A stretch of DNA of 64,000 nt from Nostoc sp. KVJ3 (GTDB lineage Bacteria > Cyanobacteriota > Cyanobacteriia > Cyanobacteriales > Nostocaceae). The translations under genes and the position numbers were made by a program. Under the pieces are notes generated by a model. The model was not told the DNA's origin, did not search any database, and was given only the letters and a program-made list of their open reading frames with translations. Location: positions 1,742,501-1,806,500 of the forward strand of contig NZ_WWFG01000001.1 of the NCBI RefSeq assembly GCF_026127265.1. Reading direction: 5' to 3'. Positions 43,960 to 52,733 of this stretch are shown one piece after another (position 1 is the stretch's first letter; each line of letters begins with the position of its first letter).

Positions 43960-46071
43960 ATGACTTCCCGTATTCGCTTTTTGATGTGTCCTCCTGACCA
44001 CTACGATGTAGACTATGTGATTAATCCCTGGATGGAAGGGAATATTCACAAATCATCGCGCGATCGCGCCGTGGAACAGTGGCAAGGGCTATACCAGATC
44101 CTCAAACAACACGCCATTGTAGACTTAGTACCACCTGAAAAAGGTTGGCCTGATTTGGTTTTTACCGCCAACGCTGGCTTAGTACTGGGGGATAATGTTG
44201 TCCTCAGTCGCTTTTTACACAAAGAACGTCAGGGAGAGGAGCCTTTCTTCAAACAATGGTTTGAAGCAAATGGTTATACAGTCAATGAACTTCCCAAAGA
44301 TTTGCCCTTTGAGGGAGCAGGAGACGCACTGCTGGATCGGGAAGGACGCTGGTTATGGGCGGGATATGGTTTCCGCTCAGAATTAGATTCTCACCCTTAT
44401 CTAGCGAAATGGCTGGATATTGAGGTTTTGTCTCTGCGACTGATAGATGAGCGTTTTTATCACCTGGATACCTGTTTTTGTCCCTTAGCAAATGGTTATT
44501 TACTATATTATCCAGCCGCTTTTGATTCTTACTCCAATCGCTTAATTGAAATGCGAGTCGCACCAGAAAAGCGAATCGCAATTGCTGAAGCCGATGCAGT
44601 CAACTTCGCTTGTAATACGGTGAATGTGGACAGCATTGTAATCATGAACAAAGCGAGTGATGCTTTGAAAACCCGCCTTGCAGAGGTAGGTTTCCAAGTG
44701 CTGGAAACACCTCTAACTGAATTTCTCAAAGCTGGTGGCGCAGCTAAATGTTTAACCTTGCGGGTAACAGAACCAGTTAGAGATGAAATTCATGCTAATG
44801 TTTCGGTAGAAAGCCGCATCATTCGCATGGAAGGACACTTACTTGATGCTGGCTTAATTAACCGCGCCTTGGATTTGATTATAGATGCTGGGGGAAGCTT
44901 CCAAGTCCTGAATTTTAACTTGGGGGAACAACGGCAAAGTACCTCCGCCGCTGAGGTGAAGGTATCAGCACCATCTCATGAGGTGATGGAAGAAATCATC
45001 TCTCTATTGATTGATTTGGGTGCAGTAGATTTACCCCATGATGAGCGAGACGCGATCTTGGAACCTGTGATCCAAGATGGTGTAGCGCCTGATGATTTCT
45101 ACGTCAGTACAATTTATCCTACCGAAGTCCGAATTAATGGACAGTGGATCAAGGTAGAAAATCAGCGCATGGATGGCGCGATCGCAATTACTCAAACTTC
45201 CACTGGTTTCGTTGCTAGGTGTAAAATATTACGCGACTTAGAGGTTGGCGAACAGGTAATTGTAGATGTTTTAGGTATCCGTACCATTCGCAAAACAGAA
45301 TCGCGCGAACAACGCAGCACCCAAGAATTCAGCTTCATGTCGGCGGGGGTTTCCAGCGAACGGCGCGTGGAATTGGTGGTTGAACAAGTGGCTTGGGAAT
45401 TACGAAAAATCCGCGATGCTGGCGGTAAAGTAGTTGTCACAGCTGGGCCCGTGGTAATTCACACTGGTGGCGGCGAACACCTGGCGCAACTGGTTCGGGA
45501 AGGATACGTACAGGCGTTGCTTGGTGGAAATGCGATCGCAGTTCACGACATCGAGCAAAATATCATGGGCACTTCCTTGGGTGTGGACATGAAGCGGGGT
45601 GTCGCCGTCCGTGGTGGACATCGCCATCACCTGAAGGTAATTAATAGTATCCGTAGATATGGCAGCATTGCCAAAGCTGTGGAGGCGGGGGCAATTAAGA
45701 GTGGCGTGATGTATGAGTGCGTTCACAATCATGTGCCTTTTGTGCTTGCGGGATCGATTCGGGATGACGGGCCTTTGCCTGATACGCAAATGGATTTGAT
45801 TCAAGCGCAGGAGGAATATGCTAAACACCTAGAAGGTGCGGAGATGATTTTGATGCTGTCATCAATGCTACACTCCATTGGCGTGGGGAATATGACTCCG
45901 GCGGGGGTGAAGATGGTATGTGTGGATATTAATCCAGCTGTGGTGACTAAATTAAGCGATCGCGGTTCTGTGGAATCGGTTGGGGTGGTGACGGATGTGG
46001 GTTTATTCCTCAGTTTGTTGATTCAGCAGTTGGATAAGTTGACGAGTCCTTATGTGAATAAGGTAGGTTAA
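43960..46071 (+). CDS. agrE: Arginine dihydrolase / ornithine cyclodeaminase-like enzyme AgrE (ArgZ)
   Basis: AgrE/ArgZ hydrolyses arginine to ornithine, ammonia and CO2, and the C-terminal part converts ornithine to proline in Anabaena. The 703-residue length fits that bifunctional protein. The N-terminal guanidine-modifying domain keeps N71 (VFTANAGLV), H168 (RFYHLDTCF) and C264 (GGAAKCLTLRV), the key residues as I recall for Synechocystis ArgZ. The TIGR00300-type/ornithine cyclodeaminase-like region (about 270-703) has GAVDLPHDERDA, DVLGIRTIRK and VVVTAGPVVIHTGGGEHL. This pathway helps release nitrogen stored as cyanophycin in heterocyst-bearing filaments, in line with the glycolipid genes nearby. 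Confidence 0.92.
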   Translation: MTSRIRFLMCPPDHYDVDYVINPWMEGNIHKSSRDRAVEQWQGLYQILKQHAIVDLVPPEKGWPDLVFTANAGLVLGDNVVLSRFLHKERQGEEPFFKQWFEANGYTVNELPKDLPFEGAGDALLDREGRWLWAGYGFRSELDSHPYLAKWLDIEVLSLRLIDERFYHLDTCFCPLANGYLLYYPAAFDSYSNRLIEMRVAPEKRIAIAEADAVNFACNTVNVDSIVIMNKASDALKTRLAEVGFQVLETPLTEFLKAGGAAKCLTLRVTEPVRDEIHANVSVESRIIRMEGHLLDAGLINRALDLIIDAGGSFQVLNFNLGEQRQSTSAAEVKVSAPSHEVMEEIISLLIDLGAVDLPHDERDAILEPVIQDGVAPDDFYVSTIYPTEVRINGQWIKVENQRMDGAIAITQTSTGFVARCKILRDLEVGEQVIVDVLGIRTIRKTESREQRSTQEFSFMSAGVSSERRVELVVEQVAWELRKIRDAGGKVVVTAGPVVIHTGGGEHLAQLVREGYVQALLGGNAIAVHDIEQNIMGTSLGVDMKRGVAVRGGHRHHLKVINSIRRYGSIAKAVEAGAIKSGVMYECVHNHVPFVLAGSIRDDGPLPDTQMDLIQAQEEYAKHLEGAEMILMLSSMLHSIGVGNMTPAGVKMVCVDINPAVVTKLSDRGSVESVGVVTDVGLFLSLLIQQLDKLTSPYVNKVG

Positions 46072-46112
46072 AAGACGAACCGCAGAGGCGCAGAGGACGC
46101 AGAGAGAGGGAG

Positions 46113-46646
46113 ATGGTAAGAGTAGCTTTTAATGAGGAGTTGCAAGTTAATTGGGTCAGTTTGATTGCTGATTTCATGTTGATGGGGATGGTTTTTGGCC
46201 CGCCTATCGCTCCCTTTTTGGCTGCGTCTGGAGTGTCTTTGCTTCCTGGGATTGCGGACATCATTTATTTTATGGGTAATCATGTATGTCCGCAACCAAA
46301 TATGGGGTTAGATTTAGCACCACCGTTTATTATGGCTGTGTGTATGCGTTGCTACGGCACCGTCACGGGTTTGTTGATTACTCGTCTGCTGTATGGAGTA
46401 ACTGGTGGTAAGGGATTTTACTGGTTAAGTCAGTATGGAGCGAGTGGTACTGCGATCGCTAGTGTGTTGATGATGGCTTATCCTTTAGAATTGGCAGCAC
46501 AAGTTTTCGGTTTGTGGAGTTTTAATAATTATCTGGTTACGCCTTTTGGGTTGATTACGGGTTTGGCGTGGGGATTGTTTACTATGCCAATTTTGCACGG
46601 TTGGCGGGGTGCTAAAGAAGATAAAAGAGCGATCGCTACCAACTAA
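46113..46646 (+). CDS. DUF2085 membrane protein
   Basis: The protein has 177 residues, starting 41 bases after agrE with a purine-rich GGGAG just before the ATG. It has the DUF2085 signature HVCPQPNMG and AVCMRCYGTVTGLL; the paired cysteines in C-x2-C may bind a metal or form a disulfide. About four to five hydrophobic segments are seen. Its function is unknown; cyanobacterial members are widespread. It may be co-transcribed with agrE. Its end overlaps the converging vapC remnant by 11 bases. Confidence 0.82.
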   Translation: MVRVAFNEELQVNWVSLIADFMLMGMVFGPPIAPFLAASGVSLLPGIADIIYFMGNHVCPQPNMGLDLAPPFIMAVCMRCYGTVTGLLITRLLYGVTGGKGFYWLSQYGASGTAIASVLMMAYPLELAAQVFGLWSFNNYLVTPFGLITGLAWGLFTMPILHGWRGAKEDKRAIATN

Positions 46647-47014
46647 TAACTGCTAAAGTTGATACTCTTACAAATTCCCGATCCGCCGTTACTAGATTCG
46701 CAGTTGCCTGAAGCGCCATCGCTGCAATGATTGCATCGGGTAGTTTCAGCCGATATTGCTGACGAAGTTGGATAATTTGCTCAATTAACACTGTATCATC
46801 ACTCATTAAACTAACAACTTCAACTCGTTGGATAAATTGCTGAAAGACTTGACGATCTCCCTGACTCAACCCAGAAAATGCTAGAAATTCAATTTGACTA
46901 AATAATTGAAATTCCGATCCAATCAGCATTTTGCAACAGTTGCAGCAGTTGTAAATTACCTTGTAACAGTGCCACGATCGCATTTGTATCCAACAAATAG
47001 CGACTACCATTCAT
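46636..47014 (-). pseudogene. vapC: PIN-domain toxin VapC with a one-base frameshift
   Basis: Translation from ATG 47014 gives a classic PIN start (MNGSRYLLDTNAIVALLQGN) that stops at TAG after GISII. Shifting one base continues it as SQIEFLAFSGLSQG to the PIN end with KLPDAIIAAMA and VTADREF. The extra base is one T of a TTT run (AAA at 46900-46902 on the plus strand). Without it the gene has 378 bases and encodes 125 residues, the normal VapC size. VapC toxins are Mg-dependent RNases. It overlaps vapB (stop TAG in ATGAATGGTAG). Confidence 0.85.
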
Positions 47015-47228
47015 CCCGTAGTACCCTTTGCGCCGCTAGTCCATCTCCCTCCCAGAGCAACTTTCCCGCAAGATCGGAAAAATCATAATCAGATTTTTGT
47101 GTTCTATCTAATGCAACCGGATTCAGAACAACTACGATATTCACCTGTCCAGGCGCTAACTCTGTTGGAATGTCAAGATGCAAATGCCCCGATGCATCAA
47201 TAGTTGTCGTCAGTTGAAAAATTTCCAT
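47004..47228 (-). CDS. vapB: VapB-type antitoxin
   Basis: The 74-residue protein begins MEIFQLTTTIDASGHLHLDIP, an AbrB/MazE-like swapped-hairpin DNA-binding start, and ends with the VapC-binding tail (SDLAGKLLWEGDG). It lies immediately upstream of vapC and overlaps it by 11 bases, the usual antitoxin-toxin order. With the toxin frameshifted it may be a remnant, but the antitoxin frame itself is intact. Confidence 0.8.
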   Translation of the reverse strand: MEIFQLTTTIDASGHLHLDIPTELAPGQVNIVVVLNPVALDRTQKSDYDFSDLAGKLLWEGDGLAAQRVLRDEW

Positions 47229-47265
47229 TTTTATCCCAGCTATTGAACTCTGGTTTAATTTTAAT

Positions 47266-47294
47266 GCGATGTCTACGACGGGCTATGCCTACGC
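47266..47294 (+). repeat. 29-bp dispersed repeat, variant copy
   Basis: It differs by one base (T for C in GGCTATGCC) from copies at 58151-58179 and, reversed, 38245-38273. Confidence 0.8.
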
Positions 47295-47322
47295 ACCATT
47301 GCACTAATAGCCTTGGTCATCA

Positions 47323-47418
47323 TTACAGCTATTTTCAGGTAAATAGACCACACCGTAGCGGCAATTCATGAATTGCCACTACGACAGATGTGGTTCAAAT
47401 ACATGAAAACTGCTGTAA
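47323..47418. repeat. 96-bp MITE-like element carrying a palindrome
   Basis: Ends TTACAGCTATTTTCA and TGAAAACTGCTGTAA are inverted repeats with one mismatch. Inside, 47355-47382 is a variant of the 28-bp palindrome (arms GTAGCGGCAATTCA/TGAATTGCCACTAC). This suggests that the palindrome is the core of a small mobile element. Confidence 0.7.
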
Positions 47419-47460
47419 GGTAAGTTCCTCAACCAATTCATAATTACGAATTATAATCAT

Positions 47461-47502
47461 CCCTCTCCGACTCGGAGAGGGACGGTTTTACATAGTAAAA
47501 CC
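47461..47502 (-). terminator. Double hairpin after the GT4 gene
   Basis: Two adjacent palindromes, CCCTCTCCG-A-CGGAGAGGG (47461-47481, approximate) and GGTTTTAC-ATA-GTAAAACC (47484-47502), lie 19 bases beyond the GT4 stop. They probably end that transcript, although the U-run is poor. Confidence 0.5.
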
Positions 47503-47520
47503 AGAGAGAGGTCTTTATCC

Positions 47521-48795
47521 TTATCGTCTCATCCTACTACCTACCTTCACCTTCTGAGATCCTTCAACAATTTGGTAAAGTTTATCTTCAAGTTTTTGCA
47601 TACATGCCGACCAATCAAATTCAAGTATCGAGGGGCGAGCATGCCGAGTCATATCTGCTTTCAAATCGGGATTTTCCAGAATCGTAATCACCTTTTGAGC
47701 GAAGTCTTTAGGGTTGTTAGGTTGGGCAAGAAAGCCATTTCGACCAGGAAATACCTGTTCTGAGGTTGACGGTGCAACAACGGCAACCAGAGGGGTTCCA
47801 GATGCTAGCGCTTCGTTATTTGTAGTGCAGAAGTTCTCAGTAACGGAGGGATTTACAAAAACATCTGCTCTAGCAAACCAACCTAAAAGTTCTGTACCGT
47901 GGGACTCGCCCCAGATAGTAATACCCGATCCAAACTTTTTAGCACGCTCACGAATCTCTTCATCCAACGGGCCACTACCAACAATCACCAGATGAACATC
48001 AGGAATTTTAGCAGCGATGACTGGAAAGATATCAAGCAGTTGGTTAACGTTCTTTTCCGGGGTGATGCGTCCCACAAACAAAAGAGTTGGTCGGTTGTCG
48101 TTAGGAATGGGATTGTAACAAATGTTTCGCGGGTGGAATTTTTCGCAATCAATGCCTTGATAAGGAACGTATTCGGCGCGTTGACATTTTAGTTCTTCGT
48201 ATTTAGTGAGTTGTTCTTTAGAAGAAAAGTAATTAAAGTCATAAGACTCACTAAATTGCTTGACTAAAACGGGAATAATTGGACGAACCAAGTTAAAGAA
48301 TTTATCTCCAAAATAATATTTGATATACGCAACGATATCAGTATGGAAGAGCGATATTATTGGAGTGCCTGTTCGTTTTGCGTATTCGACACCAATCGGA
48401 CGACCATAACCTTGCAAGAAAAATGAGTATAAACCCCTCATTTGCGCAGCTTCTTCAACCAAGATAATATCAGGCTGAAATTTCTCCAGCAACTTGGTAT
48501 CACTCCAATGTCGATAGTTTAATGGTTGAGGAAGAGACTTATAGAATACCAGTGGTTCTGTAGGAAATGCGTAAGCAGAGAAATTGGGAAAAGACTGAAT
48601 TTCATTCAAACCTGGCATGGGGCGATCGCCAACATTTTTGGGATAGCGATCGCTAATTTGCGGATGAGCGAGAAAAACCTCATGTCCTTGCTCTAACAGC
48701 CAACGAACTCGTTGGTGAACTGCGACAGAAACACCAGTTAAAAAAGGAGCGTACAATCCTGTAAATAAAGCAATGCGAAGTTTTTGCTTAGTCAT
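47521..48795 (-). CDS. GT4-family glycosyltransferase
   Basis: The 424-residue GT-B enzyme has the N-terminal GLYAPFLTGVSVAVHQ glycine loop. The C-terminal donor site shows LLFVGRITPEKNVNQLLD, LVIVGSGPLDEEI and TENFCTTNNEALASGTPLVAV with the E-x7-E motif. It is cytoplasmic, possibly membrane-associated. It resembles diacylglycerol- and mannosyl-type transferases of lipid or polysaccharide synthesis. Adjacent hgl/hgd genes suggest, but do not prove, a role in cell-envelope glycolipid. Its own promoter lies in the large gap upstream. Confidence 0.85.
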   Translation of the reverse strand: MTKQKLRIALFTGLYAPFLTGVSVAVHQRVRWLLEQGHEVFLAHPQISDRYPKNVGDRPMPGLNEIQSFPNFSAYAFPTEPLVFYKSLPQPLNYRHWSDTKLLEKFQPDIILVEEAAQMRGLYSFFLQGYGRPIGVEYAKRTGTPIISLFHTDIVAYIKYYFGDKFFNLVRPIIPVLVKQFSESYDFNYFSSKEQLTKYEELKCQRAEYVPYQGIDCEKFHPRNICYNPIPNDNRPTLLFVGRITPEKNVNQLLDIFPVIAAKIPDVHLVIVGSGPLDEEIRERAKKFGSGITIWGESHGTELLGWFARADVFVNPSVTENFCTTNNEALASGTPLVAVVAPSTSEQVFPGRNGFLAQPNNPKDFAQKVITILENPDLKADMTRHARPSILEFDWSACMQKLEDKLYQIVEGSQKVKVGSRMRR

Positions 48796-49230
48796 AAAAA
48801 AGGGGAATATTTCACAAAAATGCTGGTTTGGAATTTAGGATTTACGCAGCTTATGTTTTATGAACATCCTGATTATCTCGCTCAGGGATTCCCACCAATA
48901 AAGTTAGACTAAGGATTTACGCATTTTCAAATAGCCAAAATTTTCGATTATGAGGAGGATGTTTATAAACCTGGATTAAAACTATCAAAACATCCTAAAT
49001 ACTGACTCAAAATTCCCCTTAATATATTTGTCTAAACCCTTGTCATTAATGCAAATACATTTTGATAATCAACAACAATAAACGTGTATTATGACAAGGA
49101 TTGTAGCTAATATAGTTCTACTAAATATAAGATAATATAATTTGAATGCTAAGGAATGTTTAGTGTAAGAACTTTCATCATAATTCGTAATTAAATAGGG
49201 GTTGATAAGTAGTCGGACACAATATTTACA

Positions 49231-49352
49231 GTCATTGCGAGCGAAGTGAAGCAATCCCAGCCGCAAGCGAATTGCTTCATTTCGCAACTCTTGGAGACGC
49301 TACCGCGTTAAGCGAAGCTATGCCGAAGGCTTTACGCTCCATTCGCAATGAC
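49231..49352. repeat. GTCATTGCGA hairpin repeat, copy 3 (long)
   Basis: It begins GTCATTGCGAGCGAAGTGAAGC and ends CCATTCGCAATGAC. It carries an extra insert of ACCGCGTTAAGCGAAGC type between the arms, compared with copies at 30564 and 32395. Confidence 0.7.
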
Positions 49353-49557
49353 ATTATGTAATTAATTCTGTCTGACTACTTACTCCCGTTAAGATAAACG
49401 GTACTTCGATACTATTCTCTACGAGAGGCTATACCAACGACAACGCTCAGGAGAAGAAGCTAAGTGACCGCTTGTTTTGTATCGGGGTTTAAATTCCCGT
49501 CACAAATGGTTACTGAGCGCAGCCGAAGTAACATAATTACGAATTACGAATTATTTA

Positions 49558-49672
49558 ATACCAATTCTTTATGAAGACGCACATAACAAGACCCCCCTGT
49601 AGTCCCCCCTTGGTAAGGGGGGACGGCGACAGCCGAGGGGTAAATATATGCAGCTTCACAGAAAATTGGTAT
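49558..49672. repeat. 115-bp MITE-like element (ATACCAATT ends)
   Basis: Ends ATACCAATTCTTTATGAAG and CTTCACAGAAAATTGGTAT are imperfect inverted repeats, with TA-rich flanks. The inside carries a CCCCCCTTGGTAAGGGGGG hairpin. Confidence 0.7.
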
Positions 49673-49699
49673 AAGCCAGTTCATATTTAGTAATTTAGT

Positions 49700-50959
49700 T
49701 CAAAGAGAAACCTTGTTATTAATAGGCTGATCTAACCATTGATAAGGGCGATATTCTACTAGCCGGACATTCCAAGGCCCTTTAATTCGATAGGAGATAC
49801 CGCGCCAGGTAACTGTTGAGATCCAAATGGATGATAGCATCGCTAACCCATAAACCCACTGTGTTAGCGGAATCCCAATCAACATTTTAATGATTGTACC
49901 AGCTGATAATTTTGCGATCGCCTGGTCGTTAGAGAGAACCACTCGCTGTATCTCTAATTCCAACACCAGCATAATCAAGAGTAATCCGACAGTATAGACA
50001 CTATAACAGCCTAACAAGAGAGCCGCAGCTTCCCATTTTGCCTGTAAGAAGGACTCTAAAACTAAGATAATGAGTGCAGTAGGAAACAAAATGCTAGAAA
50101 CAGATTCACTCACTAAAGCTAACCAACGCGGGTGATACAGTCGAGAAAAAAGTATCAGGCGCTTGAGATAGTCGATTAAGTTAGATAAATCAGTCTCTTC
50201 ACGATTGACAATTAGCAGCGAAGGCACAAACTTTACCTGAAACCCATGTTTTTTAAGGATGTCGTGCATCATAAAATCTTCGCCTAAAGCTTGTCCCCAC
50301 TTATCAAGGAGTTCTGTTTGGCGAAGCACTTCGGTTTTTACAGCCAAACTCCCACCCCAAGGAATTTGGAAGATAAACATTTGTACCACTGTGGATACAT
50401 TGCCAATGTACCGCACTAAAGATCCCCAATACCTACCAGTAGGTACGTACCAACGATTACCTGTTGTTGCCCCTACTTTAGGATTAGCTAAAGGACTGAC
50501 TAATTCTCGCAACCAATTCACATGGACTATGGTATCAGCATCTACTAGGGCAACCACCTTATAGGAATCATCCAACTCACGGACAGCTTGGACTAAGGAA
50601 CTGCATTTGAGACTACAATTGTTACGTACTATTTTCAAAGCGCTAATTTGAACGTTGGTCGCTTCTTGCTCTGTGATGCTTTCACTGGCAATTTTCCAAG
50701 CGGGGTCTTCATGACTATCAACGATCAATTTTAAATCATAGTGTGGATAGTTTTGGTTCAGGAGCGATCGCAAACATCTAGGCAAAAACGGATCGGCTCC
50801 CCGTAGGCAAAGAATTACTGCTGTTTTGGGTAACTGGTCATCTGGTAATAAGTTTTTTTTAGATGAGCGCAGATACCATATAAAGACAAGCGTTAAACAC
50901 ACCTGAATAACCAACCAACCCATCAAAGACTTAGACAAAAATATCGCCAAATCTTCCAT
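49700..50959 (-). CDS. hglT: GT2/GT21-like glycosyltransferase, candidate heterocyst glycolipid transferase HglT
   Basis: The 419-residue membrane enzyme has an N-terminal hydrophobic segment, then AVILCLRGADPFLPRCL and VALVDADTIVHVNW (D-x-D). WGGSLAVKTEVL, ALGEDFMM and SRLYHPRW follow, like the (Q/R)-x-x-R-W box of ceramide glucosyltransferases. The C-terminus has 3-4 membrane spans. In Anabaena the transferase HglT (all5341) is near hgdA, hgdB and hgdC. The local order here (GT, DUF2141 protein, GT2, hgdA, hgdC, hgdB) agrees with that as I remember it. Role inferred: adds glucose to the fatty alcohol of the laminated heterocyst envelope. Confidence 0.65.
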   Translation of the reverse strand: MEDLAIFLSKSLMGWLVIQVCLTLVFIWYLRSSKKNLLPDDQLPKTAVILCLRGADPFLPRCLRSLLNQNYPHYDLKLIVDSHEDPAWKIASESITEQEATNVQISALKIVRNNCSLKCSSLVQAVRELDDSYKVVALVDADTIVHVNWLRELVSPLANPKVGATTGNRWYVPTGRYWGSLVRYIGNVSTVVQMFIFQIPWGGSLAVKTEVLRQTELLDKWGQALGEDFMMHDILKKHGFQVKFVPSLLIVNREETDLSNLIDYLKRLILFSRLYHPRWLALVSESVSSILFPTALIILVLESFLQAKWEAAALLLGCYSVYTVGLLLIMLVLELEIQRVVLSNDQAIAKLSAGTIIKMLIGIPLTQWVYGLAMLSSIWISTVTWRGISYRIKGPWNVRLVEYRPYQWLDQPINNKVSL

Positions 50960-51088
50960 TAAATTTTTAATCTCCGGTAGAATCTTGTCTTAATAATTGG
51001 GAATTGGGAATGGAGAATTGGGAATGGAAAATTGGTTAATTCTTCTCCCTCATCTTCCCCTGCTCCCTTATCCCCCTCCCCACTGACT

Positions 51089-51556
51089 TTATGAATCCAG
51101 CGAATATTTCATAATAATGTTGACAGTTGTATTTTTGTTGACAACAAAACTGGCATCACGAAACTTTGGTGTACCTGTTTGTATAGACACAGTAGGATTT
51201 TTAGAAATCCCAAAACCTTCTGTGGGAATTCCAAAAAAGTCTTTATGGAGTTTGCGATCGCCATTTTGATCGTCAAGCACGCTAACAGCATAAGTACCAG
51301 GCTTCAAACCGGAAAATTCTTTTTTTACAGAAGTGCCAGTAATCTTAGTGCAGCCACTTCGAGATCCACTAGAATTATTCGTGGGAAATCCTTGTTCACT
51401 TGCGTAAACTCTGAAGCAAATCTCACCTTTTTTGTGTTGTATGCCATTTACCACAACACTAAGTGTTGCAGTTGGTTCTGCATTCACTGTTTTAGCAAAG
51501 CTGAGGCTTACTAAGGTAGCAAGCAAAACATAAGATAGTTGAGATAGTTTCAGCAT
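51089..51556 (-). CDS. DUF2141 secreted protein
   Basis: The 155-residue protein has a signal peptide ending KTVNAEPT (about residue 27). A beta-rich domain follows, with CFRVYASEQGFPTN and FSGLKPGTYAVSVLDDQNGDRKLHKDFFG, the conserved DUF2141 stretch. Its fold is transthyretin/cna-like; function unknown. It is exported to periplasm or envelope. It sits between the two glycosyltransferases on the same strand, and gaps of 76 and 129 bases permit a common transcript. Confidence 0.8.
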   Translation of the reverse strand: MLKLSQLSYVLLATLVSLSFAKTVNAEPTATLSVVVNGIQHKKGEICFRVYASEQGFPTNNSSGSRSGCTKITGTSVKKEFSGLKPGTYAVSVLDDQNGDRKLHKDFFGIPTEGFGISKNPTVSIQTGTPKFRDASFVVNKNTTVNIIMKYSLDS

Positions 51557-51632
51557 AGTTTTGTAGTGAAGAATAGGTAATTGTGTGGCTAAGAGAAAGC
51601 TGTATTTACCAGCTGTTTTTTAACTGATTAAT

Positions 51633-52616
51633 TCAATCTATGACTTGCTGTTCTTGGATTTGTGCTGATTGCAAACTTTTACAAAATAATGGCAGCACTT
51701 TTAACAAATCTCTCAGCAAAAGATATTCCGTCCCTCTTAACTGTTGTTGTAGACTTATATGACAAAACAGCCGCTCATTCAAACTTAGGGGACTACACCA
51801 TATAGAGAGTATATACTCCCAGAGGATTCTCCAATGTGGAAGTAAAATCTTTCCTTTATTTGCTGAATCAAACCACACTGCATACCCATAGAAATCAGGC
51901 AGCATACTCAATAATGATTTTTGATTTCTATCAGCAAATAACAAGTAATTTGGGAAAAAAATACTCATTGATTGTTGCGGATGGCTTCTGACAAAAAACA
52001 GGTATTCAGGAATTTCATAGAACCTACCAAGAATGCCAAGTCTTAACAAGAGAATTCCATCTGCATTACCATAACCACCCATAGGCGGTATCATTCTCAG
52101 AGTACTAGCGCGAATTACTCCATAACATTGATAACCTAAATGCTTCGTCAGTAATTCGTGAAAACGTTCATGTCGTTTTAATGCATCTGCCTTGAGATTG
52201 ATATTGTAATTTTGGAGAAATTTTCCTTCTTCATCAATGAAATATGTCTGGGAGTGACACAAGATTATACTAGGGTCTCGATCGAGTACCTCAACACACT
52301 TCTTGATAAAATTTGGAGCATGTAGATCGTCATAAGCTGCCCACTTAAAGTATTCACCCGAAGACAATTTAAAAACGTGGTTAAAGTTACAAGCGCAACC
52401 GATATTCTTGTCATTTCGGTGGTAGAAGATACGTTGGTCTTGCTCGGCATAAGCTCTACAAATTTCCTCTGTTTTATCTGTAGATGCATTATCTGAAATA
52501 ATTAGCTCAAAATCTTCAAAGGTCTGAGCCAATAGTGAATCTATGGCTTCTTTGATAAATTTTTCACCATTATATACAGGTAATCCGATGCTCAATCGTG
52601 GCTGATTGCTACTCAT
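51633..52616 (-). CDS. GT2-family glycosyltransferase
   Basis: The 327-residue GT-A enzyme has LSIGLPVYNGEKFIKEAIDSLLAQTFEDFELIISDNASTD at the N-terminus in standard form. YFKWAAYDDLHAPNFIKKC gives the D-D metal site, and GYGNADGILLLRL follows. No membrane span is seen. Together with the HglT candidate and HgdA it may build the sugar headgroup of heterocyst glycolipids, or decorate envelope polysaccharide. It is separated from hgdA by a strong stem-loop (52679-52711), so it may be read at lower level than upstream genes. Confidence 0.85.
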   Translation of the reverse strand: MSSNQPRLSIGLPVYNGEKFIKEAIDSLLAQTFEDFELIISDNASTDKTEEICRAYAEQDQRIFYHRNDKNIGCACNFNHVFKLSSGEYFKWAAYDDLHAPNFIKKCVEVLDRDPSIILCHSQTYFIDEEGKFLQNYNINLKADALKRHERFHELLTKHLGYQCYGVIRASTLRMIPPMGGYGNADGILLLRLGILGRFYEIPEYLFFVRSHPQQSMSIFFPNYLLFADRNQKSLLSMLPDFYGYAVWFDSANKGKILLPHWRILWEYILSIWCSPLSLNERLFCHISLQQQLRGTEYLLLRDLLKVLPLFCKSLQSAQIQEQQVID

Positions 52617-52678
52617 AACAAGTATTCGGAAAATCTGTGGATTATTTTCTGCTTAATTGCAGATAATTGTGGTATCCA

Positions 52679-52711
52679 GATCCCCGACTTCTTTAATAAG
52701 TCGGGGATCTA
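52679..52711 (-). terminator. Strong 13-bp stem-loop between hgdA and the GT2 gene
   Basis: Arms AGATCCCCGACTT and AAGTCGGGGATCT with a 7-base loop; perfect pairing. It lacks a U-run, so it may be a processing or partial termination site, or a dispersed repeat. Confidence 0.6.
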
Positions 52712-52733
52712 AATTTTCGCGAAAATCTGTGGA

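Larger units (their letters stand above)
48796..49699. other. Repeat-bearing intergenic region
   Basis: This 904-bp gap contains a GTCATTGCGA stem-loop (49231-49352) and a MITE-like element (49558-49672). The remainder is AT-rich without an open frame. The promoter of the GT4 gene should be near 48800-48900. Confidence 0.5.
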
